Shown here: one piece after another, positions 17,319 through 26,359 of the stretch | Position numbering within the stretch: the stretch's first letter is position 1 | Layout of the letters: each line of letters begins with the position of its first letter | Source of the DNA: Comamonas koreensis | GTDB lineage: Bacteria > Pseudomonadota > Gammaproteobacteria > Burkholderiales > Burkholderiaceae_C | Reading direction: 5' to 3' | DNA: 64,000 bases | NCBI RefSeq assembly: GCF_021026195.1 | Contig: NZ_JAJNCT010000005.1 | Location: 915,293-979,292 of the forward strand | Program-made: the position numbers and the translations under genes | The notes under the pieces: model-generated | What the model was told of the DNA's origin: nothing | Databases searched by the model: none | What the model saw: the letters and a program-made list of their open reading frames with translations, nothing else

Positions 17319-18242
17319 TCAGCGTGTCTGCAGATGCGCGCGGAGAAAGCCGAACACCTGCTCCTCATAAGCCTGCGGCGCAAACTGGTGCAGGTCCACA
17401 TGGGCCGCACCCGGCACCAGCCACAGCGGCTGCGGTGATCGCCTTGCCTGGTTTGCAGCCTCTGCCATCTGCCGGGTCTCGGCGGGCGGGGTGTAACGGT
17501 CTTCCGTGCCACCCAGCACCATCACCGGCAGGGTCCAGGCTGCCAGGTGGTCAATCGGCCGCAGCTTGTGCGGCTCCAGGCCCAGGCGCAGCGGCATCTG
17601 CCACAGCAACAAGGGGGTGGCCATCCGCGCCAATGGCCCCAAGGGACCCAGCACAGCGCGCACCCGGTTGTCCACTGCGGCCCGCAGGGTGGGAAACACT
17701 CCTTCCAGCACCACGGCATCGGGTGACTGCGGCAGCTCGGCCATCAACAGACTCGCACCGCCCAAGGACACGCCGATCACCGCTACTTTTTCCGCTGGCT
17801 GCTGCTCCTGCAGCCAGGTCAGTGCCTGGGCAACCCCCAGGCCCTCACGGGGGCCGAACGACAGCATGTCGCCATCGCTTTCGCCATGCGCGGGCAAGTC
17901 CATCAGCAATACACCATGGCCCATGCGCTGCAGGGCCAGCGCCCGTGGCAGCATCGCACGGCGGTCGGATCGTATGCCGTGCAGCAGCAGCACGGCGCCC
18001 CGGCCTGGCTCACCGGGGGCATACCAGCCACGTACCGCACCATCTGCAGATGCGATCTCCACCGCTACTGCGCCCAGCTCCGGGGGCGCTGCACCGATGT
18101 GCTGGCGGTGTGGCTGTGCCAGCCACCCTGCCAGCAACCAGGCCACCGCAACGCCCCCCAAGCACAGCAACGCCATGGCGGCAGCCACCCACCCAAGAGG
18201 ATGCAGCGGAAAAAATGAGGGAGTTAAAGGTAGATCACGCAT
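17319..18242 (-). CDS. Membrane-anchored alpha/beta hydrolase
   Basis: The 307-residue product has an N-terminal hydrophobic anchor (WVAAAMALLCLGGVAVAWLLAG, about residues 18-39) and then an alpha/beta hydrolase domain. Visible features are the oxyanion region LLLHGIRSDR, the nucleophile elbow GVSLGG, the acid region GGTEDRYTP, and the catalytic His in PGAAHVDLH. It is probably an esterase or peptidase facing the periplasm. The ATG at 18242 was chosen over a TTG 6 codons upstream. The substrate is unknown. Confidence 0.85.
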   Translation of the reverse strand: MRDLPLTPSFFPLHPLGWVAAAMALLCLGGVAVAWLLAGWLAQPHRQHIGAAPPELGAVAVEIASADGAVRGWYAPGEPGRGAVLLLHGIRSDRRAMLPRALALQRMGHGVLLMDLPAHGESDGDMLSFGPREGLGVAQALTWLQEQQPAEKVAVIGVSLGGASLLMAELPQSPDAVVLEGVFPTLRAAVDNRVRAVLGPLGPLARMATPLLLWQMPLRLGLEPHKLRPIDHLAAWTLPVMVLGGTEDRYTPPAETRQMAEAANQARRSPQPLWLVPGAAHVDLHQFAPQAYEEQVFGFLRAHLQTR

Positions 18243-18262
18243 GGCAATGGTTGTGTCCAAAG

Positions 18263-18300
18263 TAAAACGGCTGGCAGATCATATCCGCCAGCCGCCTTTT
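18263..18300. terminator. Terminator below the phosphate transporter gene
   Basis: The CGGCTGGC/GCCAGCCG stem (18268-18275 with 18287-18294) has T runs on both strands: TTTT after the stem on the minus strand and CCTTTT on the plus strand. It ends the minus-strand pit transcript about 20 nt beyond its stop. Confidence 0.8.
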
Positions 18301-18319
18301 GGCTATCAACCAACCACCA

Positions 18320-19330
18320 TCAATAGATTTGCAAACTTACCCAGTAAGCAAACGCTGCCACAAAGGCACTGGCCGGAATGGTCAGCACCCAGGCCCAGAC
18401 GATGTTGCCGGCAACGCCCCAGCGCACCGCGCTCATGCGCTGGGTAGAGCCCACGCCGACAATGGCACCTGTGATGGTGTGCGTGGTCGAAACCGGCACG
18501 CCCAGCGCCGTGGCGATGAACAAGGTCATGGCGCCACCGGTTTCGGCACAGAAGCCGCCCACGGGCTTGAGCTTGGTGATCTTCTGGCCCATGGTCTTGA
18601 CGATGCGCCAGCCACCGAACATGGTGCCCAGGCCAATGGCCGCGTAGCACGAGACAATGACCCAGGTAGGTGGGCTGGCATCGGTCGCCGAGACATAGCC
18701 AGTAGACAACAACAGCAGCCAGATGATACCGATGGTCTTTTGCGCATCATTACCGCCATGGCCCAGGCTATAGGCACCGGCAGACACCAGCTGCAGGCGG
18801 CGGAACCACTTGTCGACCCGGCCCGGCGTGGTGCGGCGGAACAGCCAGGCCACGACCACCATCATCACCGAGCCCAGCAAGAAGCCAAGCACGGGAGAGA
18901 CGAAGATAAAAGCCACGGTCTTCCAGATGCCGCTGGCTATCAATGAACCCGCACCTGCCTTGGCAATCACCGCGCCCACGATGCCGCCGATCAGCGCATG
19001 CGATGAGCTGGATGGAATGCCGTAGTACCAGGTAATCAGGTTCCAGACGATGGCGCCCACCAAGGCGCCAAAGATCACATGGGTATCAACAATGCCCGGC
19101 TGGACAATGCCTTTACCAATGGTGGCTGCCACACTCAGGTGGAAGACAAAGATCGCCACAAAGTTGAAAAATGCTGCGAACACCACCGCCTGGGTGGGCT
19201 TGAGCACGCCGGTAGAGACAACGGTCGCAATCGAGTTGGCCGCGTCATGAAACCCGTTCATGAAGTCGAACAAGATGGCCAGCGCCACCAGCACGACAAT
19301 CACCCACAGGGCTGTTTGCATCGGTTCCAT
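18320..19330 (-). CDS. pit: Low-affinity inorganic phosphate transporter (PiT family)
   Basis: The 336-residue inner-membrane protein has about ten hydrophobic segments and matches the PiT family of ion-driven phosphate symporters. The two copies of the family repeat are seen as FDFMNGFHDAANSIATVVSTGVL near the N-terminus and GVPVSTTHTITGAIVGVG near the C-terminus, each with the conserved asparagine, serine or threonine positions. AGGAG precedes the ATG by about 10 nt. It lies 31 nt after the DUF47 gene, so the two form the usual DUF47-PiT operon. Confidence 0.95.
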   Translation of the reverse strand: MEPMQTALWVIVVLVALAILFDFMNGFHDAANSIATVVSTGVLKPTQAVVFAAFFNFVAIFVFHLSVAATIGKGIVQPGIVDTHVIFGALVGAIVWNLITWYYGIPSSSSHALIGGIVGAVIAKAGAGSLIASGIWKTVAFIFVSPVLGFLLGSVMMVVVAWLFRRTTPGRVDKWFRRLQLVSAGAYSLGHGGNDAQKTIGIIWLLLLSTGYVSATDASPPTWVIVSCYAAIGLGTMFGGWRIVKTMGQKITKLKPVGGFCAETGGAMTLFIATALGVPVSTTHTITGAIVGVGSTQRMSAVRWGVAGNIVWAWVLTIPASAFVAAFAYWVSLQIY

Positions 19331-19361
19331 GGAAGTTCAGTCTCCTGCTTGCTGCAACGGA

Positions 19362-20009
19362 TCAGGAGTTTTCCAGGATGATGCCTTCGATGTGGTTGGC
19401 CACATCCTCGCACTTGTCGGTGATGGTCTCCAGCAGCTCGTAGATGGCCTTGAGCTTGATCACCTCGCGCACATCGGGCTCCTCGCGAAAGAGCTTGCTC
19501 ATCGCCGCGCGCATGACGCGGTCGGCATCACTCTCGAGGCGGTCGATCTCTTCGCAGGTCTTGATGGCCGCTTCGGTGGTGGCCGGGTCAGCAATGCGGT
19601 CGAGCATCTTGACGGCATCACGCACGCGCTCACAGCACTTGACGCTCAGATCCGTCAGGCGGGTGATTTCCTCGGTCATGTGGCGCACGTCGTACAGCGC
19701 CATGGTCTCGGCCGAATCCTGGATCAGGTCGGCCACATCGTCCATGGTGTTGATCAGCGAGTGGATCTGTTCCCGGTCGATGGGCGTGATGAAGGTCTTG
19801 TGCAGGGTGCGGTTGACCTCGTGGGTGACGCGATCGGCAGCGCGCTCGGCATTGTCCACATCCTGGTTGTATCGCTCACGCAGATGGGGGTCGTTGTAAT
19901 TGGCGACCAGTTGGGAGAACGCATGGGCCGCTTCTACGATGCGGTCAGCGTGCTGGTTGAAGAGTTCGAAGAAATTGCCTTCGCGCGGCAAGAGTTTGCC
20001 AAAGAGCAT
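19362..20009 (-). CDS. DUF47/PhoU-like phosphate transport regulator
   Basis: The 215-residue, mostly helical cytoplasmic protein belongs to the DUF47 family, distantly related to PhoU. Repeated Asp/Glu-rich helices, such as HSLINTMDDVADLIQDSAE and CEEIDRLESDADRVMRAAM, suggest the metal-binding bundle seen in this family. DUF47 proteins are usually encoded just upstream of PiT transporters, as here, and are thought to modulate them. Confidence 0.92.
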   Translation of the reverse strand: MLFGKLLPREGNFFELFNQHADRIVEAAHAFSQLVANYNDPHLRERYNQDVDNAERAADRVTHEVNRTLHKTFITPIDREQIHSLINTMDDVADLIQDSAETMALYDVRHMTEEITRLTDLSVKCCERVRDAVKMLDRIADPATTEAAIKTCEEIDRLESDADRVMRAAMSKLFREEPDVREVIKLKAIYELLETITDKCEDVANHIEGIILENS

Positions 20010-20420
20010 GGGTGCACCTATTCGGTTTCAATGCAAAAAAGGAAAAAACCTGCGCACTCCCGGCCGGACACTGGCTTGCCAGCCCGGGCCCCAGGGCCCC
20101 GCCGCTACCCTGCAACTCCTTGAATTGTCAGCGGTGTCAGCGGTTTGCCGTGCGCAAAATCTGTCATTCACGGCGCATTGCTGCACTGCAAAATTCACCA
20201 ATTTTAAATGCAATTGTCATTTCTTTGTCGCATTTGAAGCCGCCGCGCCCAAAACCGCACCGCCTGCGCCCTGCCCACGAGGCTCCGTATAGAGGAAGCA
20301 AGCCAGGCTGGCACTGTCTCCAAAAGCGCGAAGCCTTGCCCATGCCGCCGTCAGCTTGAGCAGTGTTCTGGGGAGCAATGGCAGCAGGCGCCGCCCCTCC
20401 TCCAAAAAAACGGCAGCCAT
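20010..20420 (-). promoter_or_regulatory. Upstream region of the DUF47-pit operon
   Basis: This stretch of about 410 bp holds no gene I can support. It contains two 7-bp near-repeats, TTGTCAT at 20214 and TTGTCGC at 20225, spaced 11 bp start to start, which is the spacing of a Pho box half-site pair. They are oriented away from the operon. A 9-bp direct repeat (GTCAGCGGT-like) lies near 20128-20146. None of this is decisive. Confidence 0.3.
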
Positions 20421-20447
20421 GAAAAAAGCACTGCCGAGGCAGTGCTT
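20421..20447 (-). terminator. Terminator of the liv operon
   Basis: The 10-bp perfect stem AAGCACTGCC/GGCAGTGCTT with a 2-nt loop is followed on the minus strand by a T run. It lies 26 nt after the livF stop. Confidence 0.88.
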
Positions 20448-20472
20448 GTGGGGAGCTGGATGTGCGCTGCGG

Positions 20473-21204
20473 CTATTCGCCCAGGTAGGCGGCGCGCACC
20501 TTGGGGTCGGCCAGCAGCTGCTGGCCCAGGCCGGTCATCGTGATGATGCCTGACTCCATCACATAGCCCCGGTCGGCAATGGCCAGCGCGCGGCTCGCGT
20601 TCTGCTCGACCAGCACGATGGTCACGCCCATCGCATAGACATCGCGCACCACCTCGAAGATCTTGTCCACCATGATCGGCGACAGCCCCATCGACGGCTC
20701 ATCGAGCAGCAGCAGCTTGGGCTGCGCCATCAGCGCGCGCGCCATCGCCAGCATCTGCTGCTCACCGCCGGACATGGTGCCCGCCAGCTGGTCCTTGCGC
20801 TCACGCAGGCGCGGGAAGATGTTGAACATCTTCTCGATGTCGGCCTGGATGCCGGCCTTGTCCTTGCGCAGGTAGGCGCCCAGCATCAGGTTGTCGGTGA
20901 TGGTCTGGCGCGTGAACACGCCCCGCCCTTCGGGCACCATCACCAGGCCCTTGGCCACCAGGTCCCAGGCGCCGCGGCCCTTGAGGTTTTCGCCCAGAAA
21001 CTCGATCTGCCCGTCATTGATCGCCTGCGTGGCCGTCACCGCCTTCATCGTCGTGGTCTTGCCCGCGCCGTTGGAGCCGATCAGGGACACCAGCTCACCC
21101 TCATGCACCTCGAAATCGACGCCCTTGACGGCCTGAATGCCTCCATAGGCCACTTTCAGCCCGCGTACCTTCAGCAGTACGGGGTTGGATGTCTTGTCAA
21201 CCAT
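20473..21204 (-). CDS. livF: Branched-chain amino acid ABC transporter ATPase LivF
   Basis: The 243-residue cytoplasmic ATPase belongs to the LivF group. Walker A is GSNGAGKTT, the ABC signature is MSGGEQQMLAMARAL, Walker B is LLLLDEPSMGL, and the H-loop region lies at VLVEQNASRAL. LivF pairs with LivG to power the LivH/LivM channel. It begins 2 nt after the livG stop. Confidence 0.95.
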   Translation of the reverse strand: MVDKTSNPVLLKVRGLKVAYGGIQAVKGVDFEVHEGELVSLIGSNGAGKTTTMKAVTATQAINDGQIEFLGENLKGRGAWDLVAKGLVMVPEGRGVFTRQTITDNLMLGAYLRKDKAGIQADIEKMFNIFPRLRERKDQLAGTMSGGEQQMLAMARALMAQPKLLLLDEPSMGLSPIMVDKIFEVVRDVYAMGVTIVLVEQNASRALAIADRGYVMESGIITMTGLGQQLLADPKVRAAYLGE

Positions 21205-21206
21205 GC

Positions 21207-21986
21207 TCAGTGTCCTCCGGTGCCCAGATAGGCCTCAATCACTTTTTCGTCTTTCTGCACCTCGGCGGGCGAGCCCTCGGCCAGCCGCTTGCCGTAGTCG
21301 AGCACCGTCACCCGGTCGCACAGACCCATCACCAGCTTCACATCGTGCTCGATCAGCAAGATGGTGCGGTTGTCCTGGCGAATGCGGTCTATCAGCTCGC
21401 GCAGCTGCACCTTCTCGGTCGCATTCATGCCGGCGGCGGGCTCATCGAGCGCAATCAGCTGCGGGTCGGTGGCCAGCGCGCGGGCAATCTCCAGGCGGCG
21501 CTGGTCGCCATAGGACAGGGTGCGCGCCTTGTAATCGGCATAGCGCTCGATGCCCACATAGGCCAGCAACTCGCGGGCGCGCTCGGCAATCGCGCGCTCC
21601 TCGGCCTTGAAGCCCGGCGTGCGGAAGATCGCCCCTAGCAGACCCGAGTGGCTGCGCACATGGCGGCCCACCATCACGTTCTCCAGCGCCGTCATGTCGG
21701 AGAACAGACGGATGTTCTGGAAGGTGCGCGCAATGCCGGCCTTGGCCACCAGGTGCACGGCCTTGGGCTCGTAGGGCTTGCCGGCCAGCTCGAAGCTGCC
21801 GCTGTCGGGCGTGTACAGCCCGGTGATCACATTGAAGAACGTAGTCTTGCCGGCGCCATTGGGGCCGATCAGGCCATAGACCTGGCCGCGCTCGATGGTC
21901 AGACCCACATCCGAGAGGGCCTGCAAACCGCCAAAGCGTTTGGAAATACCTGCCACCTTCAGTGCAGGAGCTTGTGTGTTCGTCAT
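21207..21986 (-). CDS. livG: Branched-chain amino acid ABC transporter ATPase LivG
   Basis: The 259-residue ATPase has Walker A GPNGAGKTT, signature SYGDQRRLEIARAL and Walker B LIALDEPAAGMN. The AAGMN ending of Walker B and the NVMVGRH.R region identify it as LivG rather than LivF. It lies 15 nt after livM. Confidence 0.95.
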   Translation of the reverse strand: MTNTQAPALKVAGISKRFGGLQALSDVGLTIERGQVYGLIGPNGAGKTTFFNVITGLYTPDSGSFELAGKPYEPKAVHLVAKAGIARTFQNIRLFSDMTALENVMVGRHVRSHSGLLGAIFRTPGFKAEERAIAERARELLAYVGIERYADYKARTLSYGDQRRLEIARALATDPQLIALDEPAAGMNATEKVQLRELIDRIRQDNRTILLIEHDVKLVMGLCDRVTVLDYGKRLAEGSPAEVQKDEKVIEAYLGTGGH

Positions 21987-22001
21987 GCTCGTCTCTCCTG
22001 C

Positions 22002-23078
22002 TCAGTCTTTCTGGATCGCGCTCTTGCCATGCTCGGGTGCGGGCCACAGGCCGCGTGGGCGCAGCAGCATTACCACGATCATCGCCACCGCAATCAGCAG
22101 CTGGCGCAGGATGGAGGCATCCAGACGGCCATCGGTCATCTGCTGCAGCGGGCCAGCCACATAGCGCAGTACCTCGGGCAGGGCCGACAGCAGCACGGCA
22201 CCCAGAATGACGCCGGGGATATGGCCCAGGCCACCCAGCACCACCATGGCGACGATCATGATCGACTCCATCAGGCTGAAGGACTCGGGCGAGACAAAGC
22301 CCTGGAAGCCGGCAAACATCGCGCCGGACACGCCGCCGAATGTGGCACCCATGCCAAAGGCCATCAGCTTGAGGTTGCGGGTGTTGATACCCATGGCCTT
22401 GGCGGCAATCTCGTCCTCGCGGATGGCCATCCAGGCGCGGCCGATGCGCGAATCCTGCAGGCGGTAGCAGATCACCACGCTGGCCACGACCAGCAGCAGG
22501 AACAGGTAGTAGTACAGGGTGACCGAAGAGACCGTGTAGCTGCCGATCTCCAGCGGCTTGGCAAAGTCAAAGCCGAAGATCTTGATCGAGTCGATCTGGC
22601 CCAGGCCCTTGGGCCCGTTGGTGATGTTGACGGGCTGGTCCAGATTCAGCATGAAGATACGGATGATCTCGCCGAAACCCAGGGTCACGATGGCCAGGTA
22701 GTCCCCGCGCAGCTTGAGCACCGGGAAGCCCAATATCATCCCCGCGACCGCCGCCAGCAACGCGGCCAGCGGTATCACCAGCCAGATGGACGTGTGCAGG
22801 CCATTGGGGAACATGGCCTTGAAGCCTTCAAAGGTCTCGGCCAGGTGCGGCGAGGCCATCAGGCCGAGCATATAGGCGCCCACGGCGTAGAACGCCACAT
22901 AGCCCAGGTCCAGCAGGCCGGCAAAGCCCACAACGATGTTCAGGCCCAGGGCCAGCAGTACATAGAGCAAGGCCAGGTCGGCAATGCGCACCCAGGCGTT
23001 GCCGAAGGACTGCAGGATCAGCGGCAATACCAGCAGCGCAATCGCGCCCAGGATGAACTGTGCTTTGTTGTTCTTCAT
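22002..23078 (-). CDS. livM: Branched-chain amino acid ABC transporter permease LivM
   Basis: The 358-residue inner-membrane permease has about nine hydrophobic segments. The GLNIVVGFAGLLDLGYVAFYAVGAY block and the cytoplasmic coupling stretch SRIGRAWMAIREDEIAAKAMGIN are characteristic of LivM. It follows livH by 12 nt and shares its transcript. Confidence 0.95.
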   Translation of the reverse strand: MKNNKAQFILGAIALLVLPLILQSFGNAWVRIADLALLYVLLALGLNIVVGFAGLLDLGYVAFYAVGAYMLGLMASPHLAETFEGFKAMFPNGLHTSIWLVIPLAALLAAVAGMILGFPVLKLRGDYLAIVTLGFGEIIRIFMLNLDQPVNITNGPKGLGQIDSIKIFGFDFAKPLEIGSYTVSSVTLYYYLFLLLVVASVVICYRLQDSRIGRAWMAIREDEIAAKAMGINTRNLKLMAFGMGATFGGVSGAMFAGFQGFVSPESFSLMESIMIVAMVVLGGLGHIPGVILGAVLLSALPEVLRYVAGPLQQMTDGRLDASILRQLLIAVAMIVVMLLRPRGLWPAPEHGKSAIQKD

Positions 23079-23090
23079 GCTGTGTTCCCC

Positions 23091-24020
23091 TTAAGCCCGA
23101 TCGGCCACCCGCTCACCCAGCAAGCCCGAAGGGCGCAAGGTCAGCACGATGATCAGCACGATGAACGAGAAAATGTCGACATACTGGCTGCCCAGCACAC
23201 CCCCGGTGAGCTGGCCGATGTAGCCCGCGCCGATGGCTTCCACCAGGCCCAGGATCATCGCGCCCACCACGGCGCCTGCCAGGTTGCCAATACCGCCAAA
23301 CACCGCCGCAATAAAGGCCTTCAAGCCAGGCAGGAAGCCCATGGTGTGCTGCGCCGTGCCGTAGTTCGAGGCCCAGAGCACACCGGCAATGGCCGCCAGC
23401 ACCGCACCGATGACAAAGGTGGCCGAGATCACCATGTCGGGCTTGATGCCCATCAGCGCCGCCACGCGGGGGTTCTCTGCCGTGGCCCGCATCGCGCGGC
23501 CCAGGCGGGTGTAGTTCACCAGGTACATCAGCACCGCCAGCACCACGGCCGTCACGCCCAGCACCAGGATCTGGGTCGGCGTGATCACTGCGCCGGCCAG
23601 GTCAAAGGGCTCCATCGGCAACAGGGTCGGATAGGGCTTGTAGTTGGGCTTCCAGATGATCATGGCCAGGGTCTGCAGCAAGATCGACATGCCGATCGCG
23701 GTGATCAGCGGCGCCAGGCGCGGGCTGTTGCGCAGCGGCCGGTAGGCCAGCTTCTCGATCGTGAAATTGAGCACTGCCGCCACCACACAGGCAATCAGCG
23801 TCGCTATCAGCAAGATGATCCAGCCCGGCGTTCCCGGCATGGCCTCCTGCATCACGCCGATGATGCTCCAGCTGGTCAGCACCCCGATCATCAGCACTTC
23901 GCCGTGCGCGAAGTTAATCAATTGAATAATGCCGTACACCATGGTGTAGCCCAAGGCTATCAAAGCGTACATGCTGCCCAATACCAGACCATTAATGATC
24001 TGCTGCAGCAAAATATCCAT
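23091..24020 (-). CDS. livH: Branched-chain amino acid ABC transporter permease LivH
   Basis: The 309-residue permease has about eight hydrophobic segments. Family stretches are NGLVLGSMYALIALGYTMVYGIIQLINFAHGE at the N-terminus and RLGRAMRATAENPRVAALMGI for the coupling loop. It is the first gene of livHMGF. No livK-type binding protein gene is in the window, so the receptor must be encoded elsewhere. The substrate could be another amino acid or an amide or aromatic acid, as this family is broad. Confidence 0.94.
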   Translation of the reverse strand: MDILLQQIINGLVLGSMYALIALGYTMVYGIIQLINFAHGEVLMIGVLTSWSIIGVMQEAMPGTPGWIILLIATLIACVVAAVLNFTIEKLAYRPLRNSPRLAPLITAIGMSILLQTLAMIIWKPNYKPYPTLLPMEPFDLAGAVITPTQILVLGVTAVVLAVLMYLVNYTRLGRAMRATAENPRVAALMGIKPDMVISATFVIGAVLAAIAGVLWASNYGTAQHTMGFLPGLKAFIAAVFGGIGNLAGAVVGAMILGLVEAIGAGYIGQLTGGVLGSQYVDIFSFIVLIIVLTLRPSGLLGERVADRA

Positions 24021-24410
24021 ACAACCAACCCTTCAGCTTTGAACCACTACAGCGAAAACTGCATGAAACGGGGGTCTCCCGGGATGCAGCCGCCTCTAAC
24101 CGCGATAACAGTTTTATGCGGATCGAAACAATTTTATAGACGCCCCCTTGGTTTTTTGGCGACTATCGCTCTAGCGCTTTCCCTAGTGACCCATGCGCAA
24201 ACTGCATGAATACGGGGAGGGCCGCTGGACACACCTAGGGAATTTACTAGGTATAGATTCAGCAAATCGCCACAGGTTTTTAATAATTAATGCATCTACG
24301 TCAATAATTAAACAGGCGCTCCGTCTTGCTGGCGGAACACTGGTGTAAATATCTATATCGGTTTTCGGTTGCATAAACAACCAAATAGCCACCGCTACGG
24401 GCAGGCATAA
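24021..24410. other. Intergenic region upstream of livH
   Basis: This 390-bp, relatively AT-rich stretch contains the livH promoter region but no hexamers I would commit to. It has a near-repeat, AAACTGCATGAA then ACGGGG, at about 24056-24073 and 24199-24217. On the plus strand, ATG 24063 to TGA 24209 encodes 48 residues ending in a signal-peptide-like run (FLATIALALSLVTHAQTA). It has no recognisable mature part and I do not call it a gene. Confidence 0.35.
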
Positions 24411-24435
24411 AAAAACGCGGCCGGGGCCGCGTTTT
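24411..24435 (-). terminator. Terminator of the acyl-CoA degradation cluster
   Basis: The 11-bp perfect stem AAAACGCGGCC/GGCCGCGTTTT has a 2-nt loop and continues into a T run on the minus strand. It lies 20 nt after the etfA stop. Confidence 0.9.
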
Positions 24436-24455
24436 GTCAAAGGCTTGGGCAGCGT

Positions 24456-25388
24456 TTACAGCTTGCTGGCCATCTCGGGCACGGCGTCGAACAGGTCAGC
24501 CACCAGGCCGTAATCGGCCACGCTGAAGATCGGCGCTTCTTCGTCCTTGTTGATCGCCACGATCACCTTGGAGTCCTTCATGCCAGCCAAGTGCTGGATG
24601 GCGCCGGAGATGCCCGCTGCCACATACAGCTGGGGCGCTACGATCTTGCCGGTCTGGCCCACTTGCAGGTCGTTGGGCGCGTAGCCCGCGTCCACCGCTG
24701 CGCGGCTGGCACCAATGGCCGCGCCCAGCTTGTCGGCCAGCGGGGTCATCACTTCGTTGAACTTCTCGGCGCTGCCCAGCGCGCGGCCACCGGAGACGAT
24801 GATCTTGGCGGCCGTCAGCTCCGGGCGGTCGTTCTTGGTCACTTCGCGGCCCACAAAGCTGCTCTTGCCGCTGTCGGCTACCGCTGCTGCGTTTTCGACT
24901 GCAGCCGAGCCACCGGTGGCAGCGGCGGCATCAAAGCCGGTGCCGCGCACGGTGATGACCTTGGTAGCATCGATCGATTGCACGGTGGCAATGGCGTTGC
25001 CCGCGTAGATGGGGCGCTCGAACGTGTCGGCGCTCACCACCTTGGTGATGTCGCTGATCTGGGCCACGTCAAGCTTGGCTGCAACGCGTGGGGCGACGTT
25101 CTTGCCCGAGGCGGTGGCTGGCGCCAGGATGTGGCTGTAGTTGCCGGCAAGGGCCAGCACTTGCGCGGCCAGGTTTTCAGCCAGGCCATCCTTGAGCGCC
25201 GGGCCTTCGGCCAGGATGACTTTGGCAACGCCTGCGATCTGCGCTGCAGCTTGGGCTGCAGCTGCTGCGCCTTCGCCTGCGACGAGCACATGCACATCGC
25301 CGCCGCAAGCCAGCGCTGCGGTGACGGTGTTGAGCGTGGCGGTCTTGATCGTTTGGTTGTCGTGTTCTGCAATAACGAGAGCGGTCAT
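24456..25388 (-). CDS. etfA: Electron transfer flavoprotein subunit alpha
   Basis: The 310-residue subunit carries FAD and hands electrons from acyl-CoA dehydrogenases to ETF-quinone oxidoreductase. The C-terminal FAD domain shows [42 protein letters not shown], and [19 protein letters not shown]...[16 protein letters not shown], all diagnostic. It follows etfB with a 153-bp gap that contains one copy of a GC-rich intergenic repeat. It is the last gene of the acyl-CoA cluster. Confidence 0.97.
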   Translation of the reverse strand: MTALVIAEHDNQTIKTATLNTVTAALACGGDVHVLVAGEGAAAAAQAAAQIAGVAKVILAEGPALKDGLAENLAAQVLALAGNYSHILAPATASGKNVAPRVAAKLDVAQISDITKVVSADTFERPIYAGNAIATVQSIDATKVITVRGTGFDAAAATGGSAAVENAAAVADSGKSSFVGREVTKNDRPELTAAKIIVSGGRALGSAEKFNEVMTPLADKLGAAIGASRAAVDAGYAPNDLQVGQTGKIVAPQLYVAAGISGAIQHLAGMKDSKVIVAINKDEEAPIFSVADYGLVADLFDAVPEMASKL

Positions 25389-25466
25389 GTCTATCGTCTT
25401 TCAATTCAATGTGTCAGGTGTCGTTCGCGGCCTTCAAAACTGGCGGTCCCGTGCAGCGGGACGACT

Positions 25467-25536
25467 AGCAAGGGCCGCCCCGCAGCGTGGTCGTCGTCCC
25501 CCTGGGGGGAAGGCGCCGCAGGCGACTCAGGGGGGT
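25467..25536. repeat. GC-rich intergenic repeat, copy 1 of 3
   Basis: The copy starts AGCAAGGGCCGCCCCGCAGC. It contains a CCCCCTGGGGGG inner dyad and ends GGCGACTCAGGGGGG. It lies between etfB and etfA. Two more copies occur at 29701-29770 and 31052-31117. This copy is the most diverged near its 3' end. Confidence 0.8.
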
Positions 25537-25541
25537 CAAGG

Positions 25542-26291
25542 TCAGATGACTTTGGCTTCGTTCTTGAGCTTGTCGATCAAGGTGGCCACATCGGGCACCT
25601 TGACGCCGGCGCCGCGCTTGGCGGGTTCTTCCACCTTCAAGGTCTTCAGGCGCGGGCTCACGTCCACACCCAGCTCTTCTGGCTTGACGGTATCGAGCTG
25701 CTTTTTCTTGGCCTTCATGATGTTGGGCAAGGTGACGTAGCGTGGCTCGTTCAGGCGCAGGTCGGTGGTAATCACGGCGGGCAGAGACAGAGACAGGGTC
25801 TCCAGACCTCCGTCCACTTCGCGCGTCACGCTCACCTTGTCGCCAGCGACTTCGACCTTGGAGGCGAAGGTGGCCTGGGGCAGATCGCCCAGCGCTGCCA
25901 GCATCTGGCCGGTCTGGTTGGCGTCGTCGTCAATGGCTTGCTTGCCGCAGATCACGAGACCCGGCTGCTCTTTGTCGACCAGGGCCTTCAGGAGCTTGGC
26001 CACAGCCAAGGGCTGCAGCTCTTCTGCGGTTTCCACCAGGATGGCGCGGTCGGCACCAATGGCCATGGCCGTGCGCAGGGTCTCCTGGCACTGGGTCACA
26101 CCGCAGCTCACGGCGATGATCTCGGTCACGACGCCCTTTTCCTTCAATCGCACGGCCTCTTCCACCGCGATTTCATCAAAGGGGTTCATCGACATCTTCA
26201 CGTTCGCAATGTCCACACCCGAGCCATCGCTCTTGACGCGCACCTTGACGTTGTAGTCCACCACGCGTTTGACGGGTACCAGTACTTTCAT
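25542..26291 (-). CDS. etfB: Electron transfer flavoprotein subunit beta
   Basis: The 249-residue partner of EtfA binds AMP. Family features are [20 protein letters not shown] at the start, [18 protein letters not shown], the ETF-beta signature region around [25 protein letters not shown], and [13 protein letters not shown] near the C-terminus. The acyl-CoA dehydrogenases upstream in the same cluster are natural electron donors. Confidence 0.97.
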   Translation of the reverse strand: MKVLVPVKRVVDYNVKVRVKSDGSGVDIANVKMSMNPFDEIAVEEAVRLKEKGVVTEIIAVSCGVTQCQETLRTAMAIGADRAILVETAEELQPLAVAKLLKALVDKEQPGLVICGKQAIDDDANQTGQMLAALGDLPQATFASKVEVAGDKVSVTREVDGGLETLSLSLPAVITTDLRLNEPRYVTLPNIMKAKKKQLDTVKPEELGVDVSPRLKTLKVEEPAKRGAGVKVPDVATLIDKLKNEAKVI

Positions 26292-26359
26292 AGTCTCAGC
26301 TTTCTAACAATAAACTCTGGGCCCGCTGCGGCGTCCTTCGCCATCGGCGGGCCTCGGTA

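Noticed and set aside
21648..24209. An 853-codon plus-strand open frame opposite livG, livM and livH
   Set aside because: It spans three real minus-strand genes and has shadow-type composition. Only its last 48 codons, in intergenic DNA, were considered separately.
26318..26356. A GC-rich palindrome between the CaiB-type gene and etfB as a fourth copy of the intergenic repeat
   Set aside because: Its sequence (GCCCGCTGCGGCG...CGGCGGGC) does not share the start or inner dyad of the three real copies.
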